Assembly (NCBI RefSeq): GCF_043641665.1
Contig: NC_092195.1
Location: 20,629,774-20,693,773, forward strand
DNA from: Enoplosus armatus
Lineage: Eukaryota; Chordata; Actinopteri; Centrarchiformes; Enoplosidae
Direction: 5' to 3'
Length of the DNA stretch: 64,000 nt
Shown here: positions 12,901 to 28,600 of the stretch, in pieces
Layout of the letters: each line of letters begins with the position of its first letter
How positions within the stretch are numbered: the stretch's first letter is position 1
Notes under the pieces: model-generated
Told to the model about the DNA's origin: nothing
The model's input: only the letters and a program-made list of their open reading frames with translations
Databases searched by the model: none
Program-made: the position numbers and the translations under genes

Positions 12901-15900
12901 AATAACAACAACAGCAAAAAAACAACAAACCTTTAGGTATCACAAGCAAATCATCCAATCAGCAACCTGAAACAGACGTTTTTAAACCAGGAAACAGGCC
13001 ACGCTGGAATCTGTGCTGCTGCTGCTGCTGCTGATAAAAGCCATGTGCTGTTTATTCCACGTCTGCTGCTGATTTCAGAGGCTGGTTTCACAAGGATAAG
13101 ACTTTGGCGTTGGCTTGCAACGCCTATCTACTTGAACAGCACTGACTTGCTCGATCCATTAAGACTTTTCTAAATGATGAAACATGATTAACTGAGCTCC
13201 ATTTACTCCAGCAGAAACTCCTTCTCCATGCCTCTCCAGGACATTTTACAGTTAGAAATCAGGGACAAGCGTAACAATACCAGGAAGAAATGAGGAGCAC
13301 AGTGCAGCGCTTTGGAAGAAACTGCAGTAGAGACTATGAATGTGTTCAGTGGCTCTGGAAATAACCCTGCTAATATAATCCGGGGATGTCTTGGCATCAC
13401 ACTGCAGGGGAAGCGTCATCAGACGAGGAGTACATGATGAAAGACGCTGTTGAGTTGCGAAAGGACTGTTTTTGAAGAATCCAGCAATTTGGAGCCATAT
13501 CTGAAAATGTCCATCCTAAGCTGAGCTCACGTTCACCTTTCTGCCCTCTCTGTCTAAGTGAGTATGCTGTTATGCTAAAGTGCTATGATATTATTGGTGA
13601 CTCACAGCTTCCTTGGTGCACATCTATCCAATTAATGTTGTTTTAACGGTAATATAATATTGCACTATAATGTCTTTTTAATGGTACATTGACTGCTGAT
13701 ATTTAATTTTACATTATCCTCCTGATCATTTTTATTCAATTGAATCTCTGATTATTCTCCTCATATTCTATTTATATTATCATAAGTCTTCATCAGATGA
13801 TTTACCTTCTATAGTTTGTGTTCTATGCGCTTACGGTTAAGAGCCTGTTGTTTTATTGCACCTTTGTTTGCAACACCTTGACACCAAACATTCCTACTAA
13901 GAACGCATCGTGATACGACACAGGTGAAGTGTATCTCCGCAGCTTTTTGTTATGGATACACCACCTGCTGAGGGACTGTTCCCTCTGTGCCAAGAACTTT
14001 CCAACAAGGAAGCTGAAGTTCGAGCCCCTCGCATCTTAGACGTGGGGGATATTTTGAGTAAAGTAATAAATCCATACGATGAGTGATCAGACGATAAAGG
14101 AGCTCACATCTGGTTCAGAGCCTGAGAGTTCAGTACTGCCGAGTTAGTCGCTGATCCTGACACATAGTACCGTCACGTAATACTTTAAAACTTTAAAAAG
14201 AGTCAGTAGGTGTGTATTCATGCGTGTGGCATCAAGTTGGATCCTCCTATCTGCCCAAGGATCGGCTGCATTTGATTTATTCGTGCTTTACAGGAACAAT
14301 GCTGCTGCTCATTAATACCAAGCTCAAGTTGAGGCAGTCAGAATTTGCCTGCAGGCGTTTTCTTTTGCATTATATTCCGACTACACGTTGAAACTTCATC
14401 GATATGAAGGTGTGCATTGTGCAGCATTTCATGTTTAGAGTGTGAGCACATCTTGTGGGTATTGTCACAACAAATCTTGCTGAGTTCATAGCCTCCTCAT
14501 ATTTTAAAGCTGACGACTATTCATTCATTTTGTTATTATCACAATGTTCATAGGTAAGAGCAAAGTACGTATGTCACTATTTTTGGCACACTTGGATAAC
14601 ATGCTTTCCAGTATGCACTCTCAAGCCAGCTGAATGATGTAATCCCACCAGCTTTTTATTATCAAATGACTCTATTTATTAATATTATTATTATTTGCCC
14701 TTGTTTGCTCTGGTAGGTAGAAGGTTTGGAAACACCACTAACGCTTGCTGATTCATCCTGATTCACAATCAACGTTGCATTAAGTTAAGACCATGTCCAC
14801 AAGTCTCATAAATGACTCCTTATTCAGTTTTTACCAACAAATTTAAGCTAAAAAATAAGAAAACATTTGTGAATGAGGAGCGCTGTCTTTTCTACTCTGT
14901 CCCACCAAATTCTCTCCAATTCAATCTGACCGCATTTTAAAACACCCACCAGGGCAGGACAGGAGCATCCCAGGCTGTCCGCAGGGTCGAGGCTGATCAG
15001 CGGACACCGAACAGGCCCACTCCGCTCTGCAGGGGGCGCTGGTGTGTGGTAGGGCCGCCTCAGGACGTGGTTCATACTGCCGTGGGTCCCGTTGTTGACA
15101 GTGGGAGAGATCTGCAGCACGTCTGCATGGAACAGTGGCTGTTTAGTTTTGTGGACCATATAACTCTTGGTTGAGCTACAACAATCACACTATTCTTTCA
15201 ACATGTTCGCACCCTGTCTTCTAACTAAAATCTGTAACTGTTACATAACTATCATCATGAAAACACCTCCTGTTCCCAAGTGACTCACAACAAGAAGACA
15301 GTAGAGGTAATAATAGTAAATGACAAAATGTTCACAGTGATCTATTCTCTAGGTTTCAAGTCTCTGCAGGTTTCTATGACTTGTTTTAGCTCTGATTGAA
15401 CCTAAAGCCAAACCTCAACAAATTACAGTCTGCTGTTTATTTGGATGCTTCCTCTTAGTGGTAATAAATCAAGAAAGTCCCATAAACTCACCACACATAA
15501 GATTGTATAGCTCGATGTTGGAAAAGGGTTCGATTTCTGTTTTGTACTGAAACTTGGGTCCATAACTGACAAACATGGCCTGCAAGAAAAGAGGAAGGAA
15601 GACATTTGAAACACATATTTCAGCGCTGCTTTGGCAATGGGATAAAAGGTCATAAGGAATAACAGCTATGAAACTACGTCGAGAAGACTTCATTTTGCAT
15701 CTAATCGCAATGACAGAGATACGTTTTCTCAACATTTTAGAGGGAGGGGTGTTTAGGAGACGCTGCTGCTGTCTAATATAACGAAACAGTGTAAGAGTCC
15801 TCAGTGCTCACATGCATGCTCTCAGCGTCGTTGTCATAGCCGTGAGCGCCCCCGGAGCAGAACGTGAGCGATCCTGGATACCTGTGAGGACACACGGAAC

Positions 15901-18900
15901 AAGAAGCCTTTCAGTTTTAGCATAAAATGAGTCCGATCAGTCTGTGAAAAATACTGAAATGCTGAGTGTGCGGAGCTTGAAGATGTTAGGGGGGCGAAGG
16001 AATAAACTCCACTGGTTATCATGAGTCACTGCACTTTCACCTTTCCACCTTTTATGTTGTTCCGAAGTACCCTCTGATTTTAATCTGTGGCATTTGAACC
16101 TTTCCATGACTAAAACAACAGGCTACAACTGGGATTAAGACACAAGTGAAAAAAACAAGTGGAGGTCAGACAAACTGAAGATGCATGATGGATACCTCTC
16201 AAACAGCCATTTTGGGTCGACTAGGATGTTAACGTCTTCAATGCGACGGCTGTTGGCAAAGTGGAGGCGCTTTGGCAGGTTGGCCTTCAAGTACGGCTTG
16301 ATCTTTTGGTCTGGCTTCTTACACTGACATCACCAAAAACACAGACAATGTTTTTATTTAAATAGACACACTTTTATGACAGTCAGCTGTGTTCGTTTCC
16401 TATATTTGGCTAAACATTTTTCAGCAGCTCAAGACAAGAAAAAGTCATTTCAAATGAACCTATGTTGCATGTAACATTTGTCAGATCCGGCCTTCCCAAG
16501 AACATGTTACAGTAAAGAGGTGAACATGTAGGCGTTGGTGACATCAATGAATACTTACAGTCATGTTAGCAACAAGTCCAGCTGAGTCTACTGATGAAAG
16601 GGAAAGAAGAATGAAGTCAACAGCAGCAACTACTTTGCCCAAATCAACTGACTTCCTGTTATAACAAAGCAAAACGTGCTTGAACTGTTATGTTGAACCA
16701 TGCTGATACACACATGGAATCCGCTCTTCAGTTGTTTTTATTAAGAAGCAAAAAAACGCCTGTACATTCACACACTGCACACATTACTGATGGACTGGCT
16801 GCAGATTTAAGTTAGTTTTCTTAAATAAATGTATTTTACTTTAAAGAGTATAGTGCGGTCTCCACATTTTGTCCTTCCTTTGAGCCAGGTCGTGACAAAA
16901 GGAACATTATCACTTTAAAATGTTGAGACGCTTTCTTATATAGACCTCCCAGGCTGCTGTGGTGGGTAGCTCAACATGCTCAACATGTAATATAAACACG
17001 GTAACAGTGATCAGAAGTAAAAGTGATGACGATGTGGTTGTTGACCCTCAAGAGACTGGAGTCGAGAGGCTGGAAATAGCATTTGGCACCAACAGACGGC
17101 TGTAAAACAGCCCTCAATACATCATTTTACACATTATAGTACGTTAATCTGCCTTTCCAGCTGCTTTTCCATGACAAATCCCTATATATCCACCTGTCTC
17201 TCACCGTGATGACTCCACTACTGCCTATACTGTATGCTATCTCAGATCTTGACACCACCTCTGTCACAACACGGTCATGGTGGTGAAATCTCTGACTGGA
17301 TACCAAAAGCAAACAGACCTGCACTTTGTGCTGCCAAGTAACTGAAACATGTAAGCAGCCAGTACGTGTCATTATTCATCATCAGCGGGTGTTCGGAGGA
17401 GACCTTGACGATCAGGATCAGCGGCATATTTTACAAATGAACAGCAAACTATAATGTGAGACAAATATGAAGAAGTTAAACACATCATCCAGGCTAAAAG
17501 TCACAGCTGCAGCTGCAGCTGCCGGATGCAGGACGTACAGCTGGCAATAAATCGCTGACAGTGAATGAATAAACGCGTATAACATCACTGCCCCATCATT
17601 AGGGCACGAGCAGATCTGACTGTTTGTGTATTCTATTAAATGAATGTGTTGCTTAGATGTATTGTTATGGAGTGTTTGACAATTTTAGCCTTTTTCTGTC
17701 AGCTGCAACTCCCGATGTTTAAAACGGGAGCAAATAAAAATGAAATATAAAAACATAATTCAAAGCGGCGAGTAGGTTTACTTTCATTTCTGGTAAGTAC
17801 AAGGCTTAAGTGCTTCATCCAGTCTCTGCTGGAAGATGATATCGGTGTACAAAAGCACAATGAAATGCACACATGAGTCGTTCCCTTCGACCAGAATCTA
17901 TATCTCTCATATAAAAAACATGAGACCCTCTCATGATCCACCCCGAGCTCCGCAGGATCTTCTATGATTGGTGATGCGTTGATTGGTCAGTCGACGGTAC
18001 TTTTATACACATTAATCTGTTATCCCGAACGTAACCTGCTCCTGATCAGGTTAGGCTTGCAGCATAAGTTACCATGGTGATTAGAGTTAACCCTGACGTT
18101 AACCGTGCGTGAGTACGTTTACTCACAGACTGCGTCTGTGTTTTTGGCTCTGATCCGTCCGAATGGTCCTTCAGTGACCCAGTAGTTGTTGATGTTTCCC
18201 ACCAGCTCCTGCAGCACCTCCTTCCTGTCGCAGCTGGTGGCCTCCATACCTGCAACAGCAACCTTCTGTTATATTACTACCTTAAATGACAGCAACACTC
18301 TTGCTCTCTCTCTCCACTTGCACAATACTAAAAACTGACACAGCGGCCAGACGTGACTAAACAAATGGAGCTGATAAATAAAACATGCAATTGTATAAAG
18401 ATAATGACAAAGAAACTGGATCAGTCACGTCTTCACTGATACCCTGATATCTATCCAGCGTGTTATGTCTGTGCGTCGCTACTCCAACCCACACAAAAAC
18501 ATTGGGACAGTGATTTGATCCATGACTTCATTGTGATTCATTCATTTTCAAAAGATGCGGTTGACAGAGAGATAATGTTTCCAAAGCCCTGTTTTGTTGT
18601 TGTGTGTTACCATGATCTGCCACGATGATGATGTTGAGACAGCGGTGAAGGCCAATCTGCTTGAGGCCGTTCATGAGCTGACCAATGATCTTATCCACAC
18701 CCTGGATCGCTTCAATCAGCTGCAGGAATCAAGTGAAACAAACAAAACACACTCATTCGACAGCAGGCAAAATATCTCATCCTTTCCCCAAACCTTCTGC
18801 AGAGCGCTTCAATTATCTTCAGATACAATATGATGTCAAGACATACAAGAAAAGATTTTAAATCATTATTCTAATACACTGTTGGCGGTGTGAAGACGGC

Positions 18901-21900
18901 GACACAGCCTGCCTCCTCAGTAAACGGCTGCGTCATTGTTATGGAACATGTCAGACACGATGATTGTTAGATGGGAACACAGGGTTGACATCGCTACAGC
19001 TGTGAGCTGTCAGACGGCTTTGACCCCAGAGAGCCACGACGTCTCATTCACTCTACGCTCGCTCGCGCAAACTTACACTCTGTCAGCTTTTAAGGAGCAT
19101 ACTACAGGATGTAGATGTTTGGAAGTATCTGCCAAGAGATGCAGAGATGGTTTTCCAGGATGAGTTCCATTGTTTGGTATATTGTGTAATTCCAGATTAA
19201 CTGGGTGGACAAGATCCTGCAGAGCCCTGTGGTTTCATTTTGGGCCAAAACAGATGGCAAGAAGATTGTGGAAAGGTGAAGATGAGCATAGTCAGAGGCA
19301 AGGTTACCTTCTGGCAGACAGTTTCAATATGAAACTAAGGCAAACTGAGACAAGGCACTTGAAAAGGGAGATCTCACTGCCACTAAATCAAACAGCTGTT
19401 ACCAAAAGGAGATATTGTCTCGTGGAAAGATAACTGAAAAGCTGTGATGAAGGAGGACATTGAGTTTTGCCAGAGATTTGGAGCAACAGATCGATGACAC
19501 AGATGCAGACGATCTGAAGCTGAAAGTTAAGCTTGTAGTCACACCTGCCACACCTGCATCCCCTGAGTACACGTTGTTGAATACACATGCCTGACTTTGG
19601 GCATAGCCATTTTAGCAGGCACCCACATGCAGTAATTTCAATGGAAATCTGGGCCAGGCATGTTTTGGTTCTTCCTGTCATCACGTCACAGTCTCACACT
19701 GAACCCCAAACTGCTTATTATGGTTGGGTCACTACCTTGCACGGTAAACATCCAATTACAGCGTGAGGTAAATCATCATCATCATCACAGGGTGGCCCAT
19801 TAAAAGACGCAGTTAAACCACACCAAGAGTCTGCAGCTACATGCTAACATGCTCACAGTGACAATGACATTCAGTTACTTGGTTTAGAGAGAGTGTTAGC
19901 ATGCTAATATAATAAAATATATAATAAAACTCAGTCACGCTCCGTGATCAGCGGCTTCTGACGCCACAAGGTGGCAGCACGGAGCCCAACGCTGCTGGGA
20001 AGCACTCCAGGCGGTGAGCAAGAAAGAAACCCTACGCCGTCTTTGATTTTACTTGGTTTGGACTGGCATTCATTCTCTATTGGAATAATTAGTGACTTAA
20101 TATCCGCCTGTAGTTTTTTTTTCTTCAAAGTCGTCAGGAAGAAAGTTAAAGGTAAAATCTGTAAAATTTTTCTAATGTCAACAAATTCCATTTAAATACC
20201 AAAAAACAAACAAACAATGAATTATCATCCTGCATACATCGTCCTGCTGCCACAAATACTCACTGGAGCACCAAATGTGTATTGATCCGCCTCTGAAAAT
20301 AGTTCTCAACAAAGTTCTCATTGTGGAAAATGAAACTATAGCTTAAGTCTTCAGTGGGAACCAATGGGTTTGAAGCTGAGAGGCACGGAGAAGGTGGAGA
20401 AGTCAGAAAGTATTGAGAGACCCTCTAACATATTGTTGGTTTTAGTCTTTTCATATAATTTGTTGACAATAAGAACATTTTACAACATGGCCAGCCTTAT
20501 CTTTTGATTAATGCAAGTTTAAGGCAAAACAATTAGAAAGAGATCACAACACAACAGGACAACGAAAAGAGAAACTAAACTTAATATTTATATATATAAA
20601 GTTTCCACAGTCAACCATTTATTCTTCCTCACTTCTACGACACAAAACGAAATACCAGTTGTTCATTAACAACTGTTTGAGGTTAACAATTACAAATAAC
20701 CTCCCACAGCATTTAGCTGCTTAAGTGCTTAAATTACTCCTCAGCCACAGAATTGTCCTACACAGTGAGATTTTACCACTTTAAGTAATTGTGGTTATTT
20801 TCCAAAGACTCTAAATGCAATCTGATCTCTTCCTTCTCCCTCCCTCAAAGTCCAACTGTAAAACCGAGATTTCTCAAACAAAGCTGCTGGAAAGTCAGTC
20901 AGTTATTCGGTGTTTGACGTTTTCTCGTCATGATGACAAAAAAGCAATGGGACACGACGACTCTCCTCTTAACTCAGACTAAAGTTATTTCAGGGTCATA
21001 AGCTCTGTATGTTGTGAAAGTTCCAGTTTTTATTTTTGATTTGAAGATAACTATAACCAAAACTTTACCATAACTCTATATTTTGAACCACGTCATCATT
21101 TCTACGGCCACTAAACGTAAATACGGTTCGTGGTAAGCTGCTGCACAGACGACCTGTACAGCCGTGTCTCTGGGGGAGGACGGTCTGCTTTCAAAAGTTG
21201 TACTTCGAATGTGCATGACTCAAAAATGATTACAATTAGTATACAGTCCACAGCTGGGACACAGCTACATTCCTGTTTTAACTACAGTGGAAACTCAGAT
21301 GTGGAAAAACACATGATCTCATTGTAACTCGCTAACCATTAACAGTATAACTGACCAACTGAAATACAGCCAGACTACAGACAGGAAACAATGTTTTTAG
21401 TCTTTAAGCTTGATTGGCTCATTGGGGTTTCATATGAGATTTGATTTCTGTCATTAAAACCAATTATTCAGATAAATCTTTATTGTTTTATCCAGATGAT
21501 CAGACCTCCTCCTGAGCTACAAGTCAGAGTCCTGAGAAGAGGTGTTTATGTTGGTTACTGTACAGGTTTTAGTGTATATATGTGACAACGCTAACGCTAA
21601 GTTGTAAATACACACAGGTTGCATAAGAGTGCAATCAGATCTCTGCCAGGTGTAAATGCAATCTGAACTGTTTGGCCCCGATGCTAAGAAACAACAAATC
21701 ACCTAACTCCACCTCACCTCAAACTGCCTGATACTGATACCTGCAGGCGAGCCCATTCAGCAAGGAAAGGGACAAAAATCCGCCAGCTCCATCGAAATAA
21801 TTAGCATTATGCAATCCGACCACAGGGCGGGCAGAGTAAATCCAAGGGCCTGTGATCAGGTGTAATTATCCAGATAAAGTATCCAAAATAAAGACAAACA

Positions 21901-24900
21901 ACATGTAAAGTGATCTGATAGATGCATCAGTCCCAGTTATTCATTAAGGCTCACAAAGAGTCTGATGTGACTTTAATTGCTTTATTTGTGATCTCATTAA
22001 ATCTTTACGGAGGCCTTTCATCTGAGGCCCATTAAAGGACTTCAGACTTTTTAAATTGTGCTATATCGGACTATGATTATCGGACGACACTAACGAGGCT
22101 AACGGGTCTGATATGACGACAGCGTTTGTTTCAGTGCTGTTTGTTTGATATCATGAACAAGGGTGGAAGTCAGGTGAGGTCAACTCCAAGATGTGATTAA
22201 AGATTTCCCCACAGGATAAAAAGGCATTCTCTCAGCTTCCTTGATTCAGTGTGTCTGGTGGACTCACCCCTCCGCTGACAGGACCGTAGCTGTGTCCAGA
22301 TTTATCAGGTTCCTCCAGATACAACGTGTAGAAATCTGGTCTGGAGGAAAAGGCCATTTTTTTACTGAAACTTTACTGAAACTAAATCAAACAAACAAAA
22401 GAGTGTAATTATATGACTGATGCCACCAGAACACTATTTTATATATATATTACTTTTAATGACCGCACTGCTTTCACGGACATAAATACAGGAGCAACCA
22501 ACCGTTCATCATCTGGCAGCTGCAGCCACTTCAACACAGTGAACACTCTTTCTTCAAATGGCACTTTACTGAAGAGAGGGAGACGGAGATAGCAGCAGTG
22601 AATATTATGTCTCTAAAAGGCATTTTAGCTGGAACGATGACATCAGAAGATGGTTTTGTTTTGTCTAAAGCAGAGTGGAAAAGATGGCTTTGCTGCAGTT
22701 TCTGTATTTGGTTTGTTTAAGTTGACACAGACATTCACAACGAAGCAGACGGAAAAAGCGCCGGCTCCTCAGACACTCACGTCATTATTATATTATTATG
22801 TATAATATCATATAATAATATTATTTAAATGTCCTCTACAATGGATGTTCCGACTGAGACAGCGTGAAGCGTCTTTAACATTATATTGGTCTTTTTGGTG
22901 GTTTTGACGACATGTGTTAACTATACATATGGCTGGGATCGATTGTAAGGTAATCATGTTTCTGATATCTTCCAAGCAGACTTTCTTAATACCCGAGGAG
23001 CATGTACGATGACAGTAACCTTTGTATCTGTATGTGCTAACAACATAAACCATTAGGCTATTTTATATCACTCCAAAAATCTTTGTTTTATCTACTTGGA
23101 ACGTGAAGTGTTTATTTGGTGAACGCAGCGCCTTGTTGGATGGTGGAGGTTCAACAAGGTTTCCTCTCCCTCGTCTGCGTCAGCTCTGAGAAACGTCTTA
23201 CTGGCAGACGCTGATAAGAATGTCTTCATAAGCATCATCTGCCAACTGAGAGCATTAACTGTTTTCAGAGTTCCTGCGTTAGATTTACCTCCTTAATCCA
23301 GCCATGGTAATCTCTGCTTCACAGACTAACATCTAAACATGTTGTCAAAACACGTTTGGCTTGGTTTAGGGAGCCATGAATGCGACCCACTGCGATCTGG
23401 TGGTGATGATGGACTCTTCTTCTCTGGGTTTGATATCAGTTTAGAGGAACAAAAGCGTTTCTTTCGTCTGTGTGGTCGTTCGGTGGATATCACTGAACTG
23501 AAGTAAAGAAGGAGCCGCTGAGTTCAGATAAACTACTCAGACCATCAAGGATGTAAATGCAACCTAAATGGCTGTTTACCGGAATCAATGGTGGCGATAA
23601 ACGTGCCTTAACTGAGAGATGCTACCACAGTGTAACGCGGCAGGAAGCAGTGATAACGGTAATGTTCTGCAGAATCAGCACAGTACAGTATTTTATCAGC
23701 TGAGATCCTGCTACGGCTGCTTCATTGCTTCTAATCGCTTTGATAGGACAATAAGCAATACGATGGTATTATCAACCCGGGCCTTTATCAATGACTTTAT
23801 TGATATTGCTTCACAGACTATATGTCACTCGGATCAAAGACTAAACCAAAGTGTAAACTCTGAATGAGGAAGAACACTGAGCTTGAAGTACATTTACTTA
23901 GTGGAGGTTAAATGATTTAGTACTGTGTAGTACTGCAGTATCGGTAACCCTGCGTTACCATCAGGGGGCGTCCCACTCTGCCTCCTGAGCGACAAATAGT
24001 TAACCATTAAATAGTAATATTGTGTAATATTTCTAAGGAACTTTACTATGTTTATTGTTGTTTGTTTGTTTGTCTGTTTGGTATTGTTTAATTATCAAGT
24101 TATTCTTTTATTTTTTGTTAAATGTTTTGTCTAATTGTGCTCATGTTGTATTAGTGTCATTGAGGACCCTCTTGAAAACGAGATGGTGGTTATTCCTAAT
24201 AACAAATATTTCTCAGTATTTCATGTAATTTTGTGTATTATTATTATTTTCATTGCTATTAGTTTGCACGGAGGACTATTGTGATTAGTTTAACCCCAAA
24301 ATAAACACAAGTATAGTGAAGCCTGATGTCCTGACAGCTGTGCAAGAGCAGATCTGAGCTAGTTCAGGCAGACTTTGAAAACATATTGATACTGACGAAA
24401 CTTGGGACACCAGGTTCTCCAGGAGGACGTTCTGGCTCCCCAGCATGCTTTTTAAAAACAGAAAAGACCGTCTTACCCATTGTAAGGCTGGTAGATGTTT
24501 GGAAAGCTTCCGTTGATTTTGACATCTGATCCTGGCCAGAAGAAAGTCCCAGACTTCAGACCCTGGTGCTTTGCTGTGTGCCAGATCTACCAAGACAAAC
24601 AGGACGCGTGATCTTCAAATCAAAATCATATTTTTGTCCCCTCATTTGAATTGTTGCAGGTTGATTTTCTTACTGAAGTGTCTCTGAACACTACTGTTAT
24701 TACTGTGGGCTCACAGCATTGGTCTTAACAAGCAGCAGGAGTGCTTTGAGAACTTTGTTGCCCTCAGTTTTGCCAGTCAGGCTACATACAGGCTTGTTGC
24801 GATGGTTGTTGGGTGAAGGTATGTGCAGCATTAAAGGAATATCTGCAGACATTACTCACGCCTGAAAAAACGTACTACCAACTTTGCTTTTGGGGAAAAA

Positions 24901-25623
24901 ATATAATTGAATCTATATATTTATTCACAGTTAATAATCTCCTAAAAGGGCACTAGAATTAAACATCAGTCAATGATAAAATAACACTGAGCTCTTTGTA
25001 GTAAACATGCAAACACAACATCATCATTCATCAAGAATATCTATTAACAAAACATGACTTTATGTAGGGTTAGAGCATTAACAATACAGAGGTTTACATA
25101 GCATTCTACTTTTGTTATCATTATCATCTTTAGACAGCTATATTTTGCCCCATTCCTGAAACCAAACCTACACCCACTCAGATTCATTCCATTTCAGTGA
25201 ATCACACCTAACAAGACTCACAGGCTCTCCGAGGTACCACGCAGGGTTATCCTTCTCTGGACTGGACAGACTGAAGGTGGCGTCAAACACCGGGTCATAC
25301 ATCGTGTTGTCAATCAAACCGTTGGACTCTGGGTAGAGACCCTGAGAGGACAGGAGAGAAGTGGGTGTGACAGTTGTTTGGATATGAACCAGCTTCTCTA
25401 TAAAGTCCATCTGTAGAAGCAGTGTGAGATGAGTCATCATCGGTTTGTCATTTCATCCAAAAGGAAAAGTCAGGGCAACACCGAAGTCAGTAGGATTCAT
25501 CCTCTGAGAACCGTGAATGACTGAAGAACATTTCATTGCAATCGAGTCACGCCGTGAGCAAAGGCCGCTGTCTTTGTGCTATTCTTTGTACCGTGTGAGT
25601 CGTTCGTGAACTGCTGCTCTGAC

Positions 25624-25679
<56 letters not shown>

Positions 25680-28600
25680 GTTGTAAAATATCACTTAAGT
25701 AAAAGTACAAAAGTACTTGCTGGGCAGAATGGTCCCTTTCAGAGCAGCATTGTGATGTTGAGTAAAAAGTACCATATTTCCATAAGTATAAATTAGCATA
25801 CAATCTAAATGCTCCAGTCAAGTAGCTCAAAACTGTACTTGTAAATGTCCTGAGATACTTTCCACCCCTGCTTTCCTGCATGTGTGCATGGCTCCTCGTG
25901 CCGCGTGTCTTTACCGTAACGATGGTGTAGTGATTGGGGAAGGTCTTGCTGGGAAATGCTGCCTGCATGTACGGTGCTGAGGTTCCACACTTCTCTGTGA
26001 CGTAAAGAACAGAACAGAACAGAAAACACATAAACAGTGTTGTGGAGACAATTCAGTTCAACGTGTCCAACATGTGAGCTGGATACATCCATTATGGTGG
26101 GAAGGACCTACTTACACTAATCGCTAAACTCGTTCTTGTGTAATTAAGTATTTCTGATTCTGATTCACATGCACACATTGACCCGCGTCACTTTTGGAGA
26201 CATTACTAGAGTTATATTCATTTCCTGGAGATACCTTAACCCTGACTTGCCTTCCTCCTAACCTTAACCACTGATCCACAAATCAGCTTTTCTCCGATTG
26301 GGGACAAGGCTTTTGTCGTGCAAGTCCCCCCAAGTTAACTGGTCAAAAGACGGCTTAGTTAGAAACACACACACACACACACTTTAACTACAAATCGATC
26401 AGAGAAAGATGCTGGATGATTAATGAGATATGTATTTATAAAATCAATCCCAAGAGTCAGATGCTGCGATAAGTCCAGTTGTTACCTGCATTAAAAAGGT
26501 TTCTGTTTGGCAGCTGACTCTCACATTCTTTAAGAAGTTGTAATGCAAAGGCATCTGAACTTGTTTAGTCTTGTCATGTCTCGGCATGAAGGAAAACAGA
26601 ACAGACTTATTTGCTGCGTCTGCACCAGAAACTAATGCAGGCTAAATGTTTTCTGTGATGGATTAGCTGTCATTTCACATTATTCATATCTGAAACATTT
26701 CGACTAACCCTGTGGAGATGTTCAGAACTTGTCTAAAATGCAAGGAACTTGTAAAGTAATTCTCTTTACTACTAAGGCAGTTAGAGGTCTATGTGCATAA
26801 AAGCAACGTAGTTTTCTACAGTATAAGACACGTGTTTCTTTGCTTAATGTGGCTGATACTAACTGAGTTTGTCCAGAACAGGGATGAGAGCGCTCCACGT
26901 CTGCAGGTACTCGGCCCGCAGTCCATCCAAAGAGACGAGGAGCAGAGGCTGGTGCTTAAAGCTATGGGGGGGGGGGGGGGGGGGGGGCACAGTCATACAG
27001 AGTACAGTCAAAAAACGTCAGTTTCTTACCAGTTAATACGTTTATAAAACGAGACATCAGGACAGACATTAGAGCTAAAAGCATGACTCTTTCACAGTAA
27101 GTATACATGCTTACCCTGCTGGACAGGTGGGGGCTGACAGGTCCTCACACTCGTCCTCCACCCACTCTGTCTCTCCTACAGCAGGGTGGAAAAAATACAG
27201 AACGCTTTAATAATAGTTCCAATATCAAAGTAACATCAGTCCAACATTTTTAATATTTCTTCCAATTCTGTAGACAGAATTTGGACAGTGTCTTTATCTG
27301 CAGCATAAACAAAATACATAAAGTTGTGTTTAACCTCCAGTGGCTCTGCTAGCTCTCACAAGCATTCAGCAGTTCATCTAACAACAGCGTCATTGTGTCT
27401 TTACAGTTTCTTGTCCAACCCTGTCTTGTCTCATTATTATCATCTCCTCATCTTCTTTCATGTTGTCTAATTGAATCTCCCTGTGTCTTTTCTTTCGTGT
27501 CCTCTCCTCCCGTTCCCACCGTGGCAGACATGTTTGTAGTTAGTGCAGCAGTCTCCTGCAGACAGACAGTCATCGGCGCAGTGACATTTGCTCTGCGGCA
27601 GCCTCTTCTCTCCGCAGCGCAGCTTGGTGCACCCCCACTGCTGGGCTGAGGTGAACAAGCATGGACTTAGTTATCTGATCAGAAAACTTTGCTTTTAAAG
27701 AAAAGAAAAGTCAGAGGAAAACAAAGAGCAGCAAAGATGAAACTGTGACTGTCACCATCACATCTGTGGAGGCTTCAGGGTAAATGACAGCTCATCAAGA
27801 TGACTGACAGGTGTCAAACTCAACCAGCTAAGAGGGAGTGAGGGCGGTGCTAACTAGGGATGTACCAGAATCCTCATAATTCATTAAATGCCAATATTAA
27901 ATCAATGTCATGCTTTAAAGGCACAACAATTGTGTTGCTGATGAATATTAGGTTAGAAAATACAAAGACAGATAATGACGTCTCTGTGCACTTCTAGTGC
28001 TAACAGACACAAGAAGGGTTTTTACAGCTATCCTGGGAAACGTCCATCGTTACAAACACAAAGGTCAAACCCAGTGTCTCACCAGGGACAGTGCAGATGT
28101 CGTGGTAGTCCAAGCAGCAGCTCTTGCTGGCCATACAGGCGTCATCACATCTGCAGCCCGGGATCTCGCCGTCAAAGGGCTCGTAGCATCGATTCCTGCA
28201 GGACGTGTGGGGGACGACCGGGACTGGAAGACAAGAAAACACCTTTGTAATATCTTTTCTGTGTTTTGGGCGGCAACACACCCTAAAACACATCCTCATG
28301 TGAGCGATGGCCACAGATACAAAAACAAATATTTTCCTAATCATGGCTTGACAATAATTCTCAGGATGTTACTTTATTCTAGCAATATTGTGATGACTCA
28401 AATATGTATATTGAATATTCTCAAAATATGACAACTTTTCCCTGAACTATTAACTTTGTTCTCATGAAATAATGACTTATTTTCCAAAACTGCAGCTTTA
28501 TTTTGGCGATTCTTAATCTAAATATAAGGTTTTCAAAATATTTAAGACTTTTTCTTGAAATAACTTCATTCTCATGATGATACTTCATTCTATGATAATG

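Noticed and set aside
25624..25680. Microsatellite or tandem repeats as a CRISPR-like array
   Set aside because: Perfect tetranucleotide units with no spacers, in a vertebrate intron.
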